DNA of 64,000 nucleotides from contig NC_080571.1 in assembly GCF_030247185.1 (NCBI RefSeq), positions 8,305,001 through 8,369,000 on the forward strand. Direction: 5' to 3'. The translations under genes were made by a program, and so were the position numbers. Origin of the DNA: Malaya genurostris (taxonomy: Eukaryota; Arthropoda; Insecta; Diptera; Culicidae). Position 1 is the first letter of the stretch. Each line of letters begins with the position of its first letter. Under the pieces are notes generated by a model that made no database searches, was not told the origin of the DNA, and saw only the letters and a program-made list of their open reading frames with translations. This document shows positions 55,590 to 64,000 of the stretch, in pieces.

Positions 55590-55740
55590 TTGTTGCCTTT
55601 CTTATATAGAAAGGCTATGCAATAACTGTGCAAACCGATTTTCCAACCCGGAAGGCTGAGTGACATATAGCATTTAATTCAGCTCGACGAACTGAGAAAA
55701 TGTCTGTGTGTGTATATGCCAAATATTCGTCACCTCGGCG
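55590..55740. repeat. Modular repeat family A fragment
   Basis: TTGCCTTTCTTATATAGAAAGG, CCGATTTTCCAACCCGGAAGG, CATTTAATTCAGCTCGACGA and ACTGAGAAAATGTCTGTGTG match the opening part of the family. Confidence 0.65.
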
Positions 55741-58165
55741 AATGATCTAACTAGTTTACGCCCTAAAAATATTCAATGAAATATTTTTCGAATAATACTA
55801 TCGACATACATACGACAACTGTCATGTGAGCATGAAACCTGACCCAACTAAAATGTTTAACCGCAGGCTCTGAAAAATAAATCAATATCACAGTTTAGAA
55901 CATTACCAACCGTTACCCAACAAAGAAATAATATAGGAATTGAATCTAGGACCTTTAATATAAAAATTCACTAATCACTAATCACTAATTACTAATCGAC
56001 AACGAATCCTAGACAAAACTATTAGTAGCTGCTCAACCATTCGCTTTCCTGTACTCCATCTACGACCTCGAGTGCCGATCGGTTTGCTCGTTCCAATAGA
56101 CAGTACTCTTATATCAGAACACGGTACCGAAACCGCCGCCTGGCTGAAGATATTACACGATGCCAAAAATTTGTCAAACAACAACAACACCCATAACGAT
56201 GTGTGCATGTCAGCAACATTTTAAAGGTCAAACTCGAAAAATGAGAACATTAAGATATGGTACGTACATCACTTGGCAAGCTGTCACGATTCGCCGGCGC
56301 ACGAATGATTAAAGTGGGAGAATGCATTTGGTGCGGAACATTCAAGTTGTAGAATTAATTAGGCGCACGGCAATCAATTCTGTTCGGTTCAGAGTCAACT
56401 TTGTAACGACGAATCGAGAGAGTACCGGTATGGCGTTCGCACTTGAACAGATTTGTCAAAAATGTCCGTCCATTGTCCGTCTAGACAGCAGTCCGCAACT
56501 CTGTGCGTGTGTGATAAGAATAGATCTTGATTCGTCGCAGGCGGTTGCCCTTTTTCGTTGCGCACCGCGCGAAACGTCAACTGTCGTACGGTCGGTCCTT
56601 GTCTGGCCGAGAATGGTGCAACTGCAATCGCAAATGCCATACGATATGGATTACAATGTTTCTCTCTCGAGTTTGCTATGTAATTTGCAATAAGACCCGG
56701 CATTTATATGAAACCGTGGAATCGGAGCATTGCAGAAAAAAACTGCATGCCAGACGGTCTAGCGTCAACTTACCGGTCGCTATAGTAGTGACGTGTTTCA
56801 TTTCGGTGTCCGATCGATTGTTGTCGGTTTCCCGTTCTTGGAATTAATTGATATCACTTTCTCACAATTCCAACCAAAACCGAGAGAGAAAGAAAAAAAG
56901 TCAGATTCACAACCGACTGAAAACAAAAAGACCTTCAAATATATTTCCCAATAAAATCGGTACCACCGAGCTGTTCCCACGGTTGACTTTGTTTGCAAAT
57001 TCTCTCGAATCTAAAATCAATCAATCATGGGCGGAAGCGTAAAACCGTCAGCCCAGCTCTGCTCGAAAAACTGCAAGCTGACAAAACACAGCCGGCGCAA
57101 CCGAAAGAAGCGAAGACGTGCGCGCGATCGTTTTGCTTAATTAATGACAGCGCCATACTTCACCTGCCAGGCCGGACTCCCGGGACAGGGCATCAAAGGA
57201 AACCGGAGCGTTCCGAAGCAGGAGGAGGGTTGGACTCCGTGTTTCGCAATGCAGAAGCAATCTCGGTTGCCGTCGCCGTCGTCGCCGTTGCCCGTAAGGT
57301 GTTCCTAATAAACATGTGTAGTGACCATAAAAATCAGTCGTCAAAATTGCTGGCGCGGGTTGCCGATTGGAATGTTAAGTATCCGTTCGGGATGTTCTGG
57401 GATCGGGTCGTATGGGACGTGTTTTCCGGCCAGCAAGTGCATCTTGGATAATGACAATTCGAATGACTGCCCCGAAGAAGTGCAAACACCATAAAAACGC
57501 AAATTATTTCGATAAATTTGACGTCAACGAACCTATTAAAAATCGCCAAATTGTTCAAGCTTTTAAATGCACTTCAAAGGTTGCTTGCTTTCGTACAGAT
57601 CGCGGTATTCAATCACTTGTTGAAACGATGCCATCCCAATCGGTGATTGATCAGGAATTGCTGATGAGATCCGATCGGCCCCGGGTCGGTAAAGATAAAA
57701 GCGATACGTGATCGTGTCGAGTTGTATGAAAAATATCCGATCGAGTCCGATGCAGAGCTTGATTTTGGCTAAATCTGAGCGGCGGCATCGTGGCTTAGAA
57801 GGCGTCTAACTCTGGCTTTGGCCGCGCTAACTCAGTTGTACACCGACCGGTCAGCTATGATTTAACGGCTGAATCGGTAAATGACTGTTGATGAACGTGA
57901 GTCGATTGAACAACTGGTACGGGGCTTGTAATTCCCCGAAATGGTTCGTTTAGTGATTTCGAGACGGGGCTGAGTCACGTAGTTTGGTAACAAAGCTGTA
58001 ATCGATTATTGACTGATTAGTCGGTTCGACTTTGTACGATATTATGGTCATTAGCAGCAATGGGCATCCTTGGAAGTATTAAAATTAATACAGTACACGA
58101 AGAAAATCGTGATCCATGCGACAGCTTTTCGGAACATTTAATCAAATTGAATTGTGGCATTCGCT
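55741..58165. other. No gene recognised; one short shared segment
   Basis: About 2.4 kb of apparently low-copy DNA with overlapping short open frames (56.3-57.7 kb) that match nothing I know. At 58024-58066 a segment CTTTGTACGATATTATGG ... GCAATGGGCATCCTTGG is almost identical to 60240-60282. Confidence 0.35.
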
Positions 58166-58255
58166 TGCTTAGCAGCTCATGTTGAACTGCTGTGTGGCGT
58201 AGCAATTCAACATGAACTGCAATGCACTGAAGAGTCGAAAACGAAATGTAAAAAC
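58166..58255. repeat. Small palindromic element, family B
   Basis: CAGCTCATGTTGAACTGC and its reverse GCAATTCAACATGAACTGC flank GTGTGGCG; the end reads GAAGAGTCGAAAACGAAATG. Confidence 0.6.
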
Positions 58256-58469
58256 TAAAAAAAAAACTTTTTAATTGAAGCTTTGTTCTTGGAATTTACA
58301 TGCATCGATAAGATAAAACCACTGTTCAAAGAACTACAGAACGAATATCAACAGTCGTTTCACCGAAAGTCATTCCACCGCATCATTTCGCTGAAAGCCA
58401 TTCCACCGAAAGCTATTTTTCCGCTATTTTTTATTGGGTCATTTCCTCGAAAACTGTTTCTCTAAATTG

Positions 58470-58600
58470 TTCAGCTTATATACTTTATGATTCGTCTTCG
58501 ACTCGTCAGTACATAACAGTTTATGTTGAACTGTTATGTAACCCAGTAGTTCAACATAAACCGCTAGGCAGACATAAAGTATCTGCTACTTACAGAACAA
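58470..58600. repeat. Small palindromic element, family B
   Basis: Opens with TTATGATTCGTCTTCGACTC, GTCAGTACATAACAG, then TTTATGTTGAACTG and its complement CAGTAGTTCAACATAAACCG, then GCAGACATAAAGTA mirroring the opening. Confidence 0.7.
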
Positions 58601-58604
58601 TTTT

Positions 58605-58740
58605 TGCCTTTCTCTATAGAAAGGTAGTAGAATTGCTGAAAACCCGACTATCGAACGGAACCTCGGAGACCCATACTGTTATATACCAATCGACTCAGTT
58701 CGACGAGATCGGAAAATGTCTGTGTGTGTGTGAGTGTTGA
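58605..58740. repeat. Modular repeat family A fragment
   Basis: TGCCTTTCTCTATAGAAAGG, TATACCAATCGACTCAGTTC, GACGAGATCGGAAAATGTC and a TG run, the opening of the family. Confidence 0.65.
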
Positions 58741-58760
58741 AATTTGTTTGGATTCCAAAT

Positions 58761-58914
58761 GTCTTAGAATTGCATGAAACGTCAAGATTTAGTGTCATCT
58801 CGAAAAAAAAGGTTTTTTGGAATAATCGACTTTCAAGTCCCTGAAAGTCGATTTTTTTCAAAAATTTTTTTTTCGAGCTGACACCAAATCTCGGCGTTTC
58901 ATGCAATTCTAAGA
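58761..58914. repeat. 154 bp foldback with ~50 bp arms
   Basis: The left arm 58761-58810 (GTCTTAGAATTGCATGAAAC ...) and right arm 58865-58914 are inverted copies with about five differences. The middle holds a further small palindrome, CGACTTTCA...TGAAAGTCG. It lies within a family A copy, whose pieces continue on both sides to about 59260. Confidence 0.8.
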
Positions 58915-59282
58915 CTTTTGGCATCAAAAACATTTTTTCGATGGTGATTTTTCAAGATCTATGAAAATTTCACTAAGTGGACTAAGAAGAATTTTTTATT
59001 TTAGATTAGCATCACTCTTCTCGTGCAAATAGGCAACGCAAATGTCAAGTGCTTGGTTGGAAAAATGATGCCGACTATGTGACATAAACACTGAAGCATG
59101 CTATTGTGAATTACTCGAATCAATCTGAATCAATTGGTGTAAAAAATGAGCCAAAATTAGTGTCCGAAATTATTTAACAAAAAAAAAAACAAATTTTCTT
59201 GAGACTGTTATGAAGAAAGAGAAAGGCATTGTCACATAAATAGGTGGATTAAGAAGGGTTTTTTTTTATTTGCATCGAAGTA

Positions 59283-59375
59283 CAACGTCTCTACTGTCGT
59301 GTTGAACTGCTGGGTTACATAACAGTTCAACATACACTGTTATGTACTGACGAGTCCAAGACGAAACATAAAGTA
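59283..59375. repeat. Small palindromic element, family B
   Basis: GTGTTGAACTGCTGGGTTAC, ATAACAGTTCAACATACACT, GTACTGACGAGTCCAAGACG and AAACATAAAGTATA; inverted relative to 58470-58600. Confidence 0.65.
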
Positions 59376-59524
59376 TATAAATTGTTCAAGTGCCCTGTGC
59401 ACAAAATAAGTTAACCCCTAAATGTTGCTCAGTTTGCCTAAAAGATTATTTCGTCGAATTTATGAAAACATCGTACAGAGCATTCTCAGAGCGTCTCTGA
59501 GTTAGTGCACTTATTTTTATTTTT

Positions 59525-59745
59525 GCTTTTCTCATATATAAAGGATAGCGGACTTTCGAACGGAGTGCCATATACCATTCGACTCGGTTCGTCGAGATCA
59601 CAAAATATCTGTGAGTGTATGTGTGTATGTGACAAATTATGTAACTCGGTTTTCTCTGCGATGGCTGAACCACATACTCTGATTCAAATTCACATACTCA
59701 GATTCAAATGAAAGTTGTTATGGTCCCATAGATCGCTATTGAGTT
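59525..59745. repeat. Modular repeat family A fragment
   Basis: TATACCATTCGACTCGGTTC, GTCGAGATCACAAAATATC, CTCTGCGATGGCTGAACC and CAGATTCAAATGAAAGTTG, the latter motif twice in short order. Confidence 0.65.
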
Positions 59746-59829
59746 TTACCCTAGGCTTTGGATGATGAGCTACAGGGCGCGTACCCCCTTTGGCGGATGG
59801 GGGTGGGAGTCAATTTACATTACTAGTGT

Positions 59830-61180
59830 TAAATGCGCATCCTTACATTATATAACTTAACAAACTTACTAACAAATTTTCAATTTCATGAGTATTTTTT
59901 CAAAAGTGCTGGCGAAACGAGGTGCACATTTTTATAAAACTTGCTGTTAAATTAATCTAGTTGGCAGATCTTGTTAGGTAGTGAATATCCAAAACTACTT
60001 TGGGACTACTATTCCCCGGTTTCCGCTTCCGAAAGCACCGATAATAGTGACGAATAGCTCCAAAAACGGAACTCACCTCGATTTCTCAGTAACGGTTAAG
60101 CCGATTTTCACCAATCATGATAGACATTAAATCTCTTATTGTCTTGAAGAATACTGTGCAATTTCATCCAGATCCGACTTCTGGTCTCAAAATTATAGGG
60201 CGATGAGTGTCAAAACCTTCAAATCGTCATTCAAAATGAACTTTGTACGATATTATGACCATTAGCAGCAATGGGCATCCTTGGAATATTTTGTATGAAG
60301 TCCCACAGGTTGCTGTTGGATTTTATCATGCTTTCATAGGGTAAAGTGTGTTTAAAATTGCACACCGTCATTCAGAGTGACGATGCAAAAGAGGGTAAAA
60401 TAATTCTAGATTTGGCTCAAAATTGATTTAATTCGTAGGTTATTAGTATATAAGTTACTTATCGAACGAACCGACCTCGGCTATACTGGTTCTAAGTTCC
60501 TGGTTCCAGATGTACCGGGAATAGTGGTCAAAAACTCCAAAACGAGACTCACTCAATTTTCTCAAAGATGATTTGATCGACCAATTTAGGCTCTTATAAA
60601 AGTTCATATACACCCAAACCTCCGTTTACGAACACTTTTTTTACGTTACCTCTTTTTACGTAACTCTTTTTACGAACCAAATCCCAAATAATGTAATCCT
60701 TTTTTACGAACCAAATCCCAAATAACGTAAACTTTTTTTACGAACCAACTTCGTAAAAAGAGGTTTTTGCATCCAATGAAAACAATTTCCGGCTCCATGG
60801 AAATTACCATAATATGAGTATTTTCGGAACGGGATTGATGAGTAGATGACGGAGAACTTTGAAGTGGTTCGGAAATCCAAGATGGCGACTTCCGGTTCTT
60901 TGATATTGTTTAAAAACATTTACAATATTGGCATTTTCGGGACGGGTTTGATTATTATATACCGGGAAATTATGTTTGAAAGCGCTTCAAAAATCAAAAT
61001 GGTGAGTTTAGTTGTATCGGTATTCTTTGACGATCATTACGATATGATAATATATCGTTTAAAAAAACGTGCTAATCCACCTGTCAGTGAGATGATACCT
61101 TTTTTTTATCAATCCGCATGTGTTTTTTTCATGAATATTTTTCGGTTTTCATGACATTATTTTAATGACCGTCGTTTTAA
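59830..61180. repeat. Modular repeat family A, long block in two orientations
   Basis: 59880-60610 has modules in one direction (GGCGAAACGAGGTGCACATT, AGTTGGCAGATCTTGTTAG, CCGGTTTCCGCTTCCGAAAG, TTAAGCCGATTTTCACCAAT, CCAGATCCGACTTCTGGTC). 61060-61180 reads the opposite end in reverse (GTGCTAATCCACCTG, GAGATGATACCTTTTT, GACCGTCGTTTTAAGC). The small element at 60614-60778 is nested in it. Confidence 0.6.
60614..60778. repeat. Small element made of TTTTTACGAACC words
   Basis: Starts ACACCCAAACCTCCGTTTAC and ends AAAAAGAGGTTTTTGCAT. Between them TTTTTACG(T/A)AAC recurs five or six times and TTTTTTACGAACCAAATCCC twice. Similar in plan to 19203-19283 and 28880-29155. Confidence 0.6.
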
Positions 61181-61535
61181 GCTGCAATTTGACATTTTAA
61201 TCACTCATTACTCTATCTAAAAAGGTTACAATCGATTAAACTTTTCATGATATGTCGAAGTGAGTTCCACTTTAAAATTTACGATAATTTAAGGTACTTC
61301 CAGAGCCGGTATTCAGGAACCAGCATAAACCAAACCGATTCGTATGGCCATATGACGAATAAATTGCAATAGTTTTGAGTCCAACTTTCAAGCTTTTCGG
61401 GATTCCCTCCTGGGGTTGATGGGCTTGACGGTATTGCAAACATCATCAGATACGATAAACTATTGTTACAATTTAATATAAATATGTGTTATAACTTTTA
61501 GTTTAATTATTGAGTTTATTGAGTGAGGCATGAAA
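61181..61535. repeat. Further family A pieces, then unrecognised spacer
   Basis: 61250-61340 shows TTCCACTTTAAAATTTACG and CCAGAGCCGGTATTCAGGAA, matching 50620-50690 in reverse. I recognise nothing in 61350-61535. Confidence 0.4.
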
Positions 61536-62420
61536 CGATTTGAATAAGATGTTGATTGCAATACGCTCCAACATCCGGGGTTGGAGAGGCCGGTAAGGCT
61601 TAACTGAGTTAACATTACCTTATTACCGATGTGAAGTGGAAATTAAGCGAAATGAACGTACCCCAGTCAGGTTTCACACGATAACGGAATAGTTGAATGG
61701 TGAATTAAGTTAATCTTTGACGTTTATTCTGTGAGGTTGTGTGTGCTCGTGTGGGATCTGATGGATGAGGTGATATGTGAGTGAAGTATAAGTGAAGTGG
61801 AATGCAAGAACGGTAATAAAGGCCACCGTTTCAGCTCAGGACTAGCGATCGACCAATAAAAGAGATCGAAATTGGGTGACGGCACCTTCATTCATCTCAA
61901 ATCCATTAGTCATTTCATATATGAAAACCATTGGTTAGAGCGAGATCTGTTGTGTCTGTTCGATAGATTGACTTCGAGAGTGAGATGAGGTTAGGAGTAT
62001 TTCGCGTCTCTATAACAGCGATATCGTACATTTTCTGAACTACTTTTATGCGGTATTGCTTATCAAAGATGAAGCAAAAATTTTGTATTTGATTTCATCA
62101 CAATTCATTTATTGAAAGTCGAGTAATCGGTAGAATAATATGGTGACTCTATTAATGAAATGACTATTGGCACAATGAATTTAGTTAAAATCTATTAGAA
62201 TTTATCTATTAGAATTATTATCTATTAGAATTTACTATTTAATCAATGTTACAATATTTGTGTGTGAAATACATATTTGTATATATGGATATGTATGTAC
62301 ACATGTGTGTATATGTATGTATATATGTGTGTACGTCAGTATGCCTTGGTGCCTGTATATATTTATACATGTATGTATGTATGCGTTGTATCAAACCGTA
62401 TATGGTGATACCTTTCGATT
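61536..62420. repeat. Tandem 0.9 kb unit, first copy
   Basis: Begins around GATTTGAATAAGATGTTGAT, then GGGGTTGGAGAGGCCGGTA, AGGTTTCACACGATAAC, AATAAAGGCCACCGTTTC, AGCTCAGGACTA(G/A)CGATCG, AATCCATTAGTCATTTCATA, TTGAAAGTCGAGTAATCGG, TGGTGACTCTATTAATGA and an ATGTATGT-rich end. The period to the next copy is 885 bp at the head. No ORF or terminal inverted repeat was recognised. Confidence 0.88.
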
Positions 62421-63385
62421 TTGAGTGAATAAAATGTTGATTGCATTACGCTCCAACATCCGGGGTTGGAGAGGCCGGTAGGGCTTAACTGAGCTCTTTT
62501 TAACACTACCGGTCCCTATAACCAGTGTGAAGTAGAAGTTAAGTGGAGTGAACGTATCCCAATTGGGTTTCACACGATGACAACAGGTGAACGGTGAATC
62601 GAGTCCATATTTGACGTTTATTGGTGGTTTGTGTACAATGGATTACTGTGGAATGAGACAGAATATTGTAGAATAGAACGGAATAATAATGAGTTAACCA
62701 ATGGGCAAACCACTGATAGCTGTCAAACGATGTTCATCCAGTTTGTATTGTGAGGATGGATATATCGTTTGGGACCTTATGGGTGAGATGATGTGTGAGT
62801 GAAATGTAAGAGTAAGTGCATGCAAGAATGGTAATAAAGGCCACCGTTTCAGCTCAGGACTAACGATCGATCATTAGAAGAGATAGAAATTGAGTAACGG
62901 TACCTCCATTCATCTCAAATCCATTAGTCATTTCATATACGAGAACCATTAGTTATAGTGAGCTCTGTTATCTCTGTTTGATAGATTAATTTCAGAAGTA
63001 ACATGAAATTTGGAGCATTTTGCTTCGCTAAAACAGCAGTATTGAACCACTTCCGAACTACTGCTATGCGTTATTGCTTCTTAGAGACGAGGCAAAGGCT
63101 TTGTATTTATCACAAATCATTTACTAAAAGTCGAGTGATCGCTAAAATAACATGGTGACTCTACTAATGAGATGACTATTGGCACACTAGTTTTAGTAAG
63201 GATCTATATGAGTAGAAATAGTAACTCAATGTTATAATGCTTGCGTGTGGAATACATGTGGGTATGTATGCATGTGTGTATGTGTGTGACTGTGTGTATA
63301 TATGTGTTTTTGTGTGTATATACAATATACATTTTACCATGCCTTTGAGTACGTTGTACCAAATTGGTAGTGATGCATTTCGATT
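62421..63385. repeat. Tandem 0.9 kb unit, second copy
   Basis: The same order of landmarks as the first copy, roughly 80-85 percent alike. It is about 80 bp longer, mostly from extra sequence around 62660-62750 and a different ATGTGTGT run at 63255-63330. The array ends here: no third head follows. Confidence 0.88.
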
Positions 63386-63523
63386 GTGGGTCAGTGTACA
63401 CCAGATGCTCAAAAGTGCCTGAGCGGATGGTAACACTGTCAAGGATCAACTGAAGACAACTAAATGTGAACATGCTGTAGCAATACTTATGGCCGTACAA
63501 AGATGTCATTAAAAAAACACTCC

Positions 63524-63543
63524 TTTTTTTTTTTTTTTTTTTT
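63524..63543. repeat. Poly(T) tract of 20
   Basis: Homopolymer; may be the reverse of a poly(A) tail of a minus-strand retroposed fragment, but no element body was recognised on its left. Confidence 0.8.
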
Positions 63544-64000
63544 GTTCGCAAATGGATGACTGAGCATAACCAAGAAATCCGGAATAAAGAATAAGATACT
63601 CAAGAAAAGTAGGAACAAATGTGATAAATGTGGAACTGAAAAATTGGAAAATAATTTAATTACCACGCTTAGGAAATCTTAGATACAAAATGGAACATCG
63701 GTAAGAATAAAAAGACCATTGCATACAACTAACTTTTACATTTCAGGGAATAAAATAACATCAGCAAAAGTACCGAATGGAAATAAAATAGAAGGACAAC
63801 AAAAGACACTTACGAAACACAATTGACTAGAACACTGGAATTCAGGTAAAACAGAATATAAACTATGACCAAAGGTGAGAAAACCAACATGAATAAATAA
63901 TAGAAACTGTTGGGTAATAATATAATTTCCTCATATTGAAAGAGGCGTTTATATGGCGCGCATGCGCTAATTCGGCCTGATACAAATTAACGGGGAGGGC
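63544..64000. other. No gene recognised
   Basis: A-rich sequence with no clear ORF, repeat or RNA gene up to the window end. Confidence 0.4.

Noticed and set aside
56322..57711. Open frames of 100-150 codons as exons of a host gene
   Set aside because: Several frames on both strands overlap, none has a domain I recognise, and no convincing splice-site pair was seen.

Overview
This window looks like repeat-rich, intergenic or intronic DNA from an insect nuclear genome. A mosquito, probably of the Aedes/Culex side, is the best guess. The guess rests on the element mix: ITmD37E-type Tc1/mariner transposons, an irritans-type mariner, a JAM1-like RTE retrotransposon, an R1-clade retrotransposon, and many short TA-flanked inverted-repeat elements in AT-rich DNA. 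I recognise no host protein-coding gene, rRNA, true tRNA gene, CRISPR array or operon. All recognisable proteins belong to mobile elements, and every one is broken by stops, frameshifts, deletions or nested insertions.

Layout. 1-9.3 kb: an ITmD37E relic, an almost full-length irritans mariner, a degenerate modular repeat, and a long-inverted-repeat element that carries a nested ORF1-only retroposon. 9.3-19.2 kb: mostly unrecognised DNA, a 3 kb degenerate AAGCTT-rich minisatellite and several small inverted-repeat elements. 19.5-24.6 kb: an R1-like element, a truncated ORF1-only copy, a second ITmD37E copy and a mariner relic, packed almost end to end. 27-30 kb: a CCAG/TTCAGAAT-type degenerate array interrupted by small elements, then an 861 bp element with CACAGTG ends and a 5 bp target duplication. 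31-36.5 kb: a foldback mariner derivative, a modular repeat, and a second ORF1-only copy with a clear 15 bp target duplication, split by a 1.2 kb insertion. 39.6-43.7 kb: an R1-like 3' fragment and a JAM1-like RTE element carrying two nested insertions. 47.9-48.8 kb: about 162 copies of the hexamer TTAGAG. 49-55.2 kb: more modular repeat, an internally deleted ITmD37E copy, a foldback DD41D transposon, and a pair of direct repeats bracketing a tRNA-derived SINE and a 44 bp minisatellite. 58-63.5 kb: small palindromic elements, modular repeat, and two tandem units of about 0.9 kb.

The three observations I rate highest are: (a) three copies of a retroposon that encodes only an ORF1-type RNA-binding protein and ends straight after it, like a half-LINE; (b) two unrelated transposons (a mariner and a DD41D element) that each lost one half and carry an inverted duplicate of the surviving end, coding sequence included, as 170-210 bp terminal inverted repeats; and (c) the element with RAG/Transib-like CACAGTG termini and a 5 bp target duplication.
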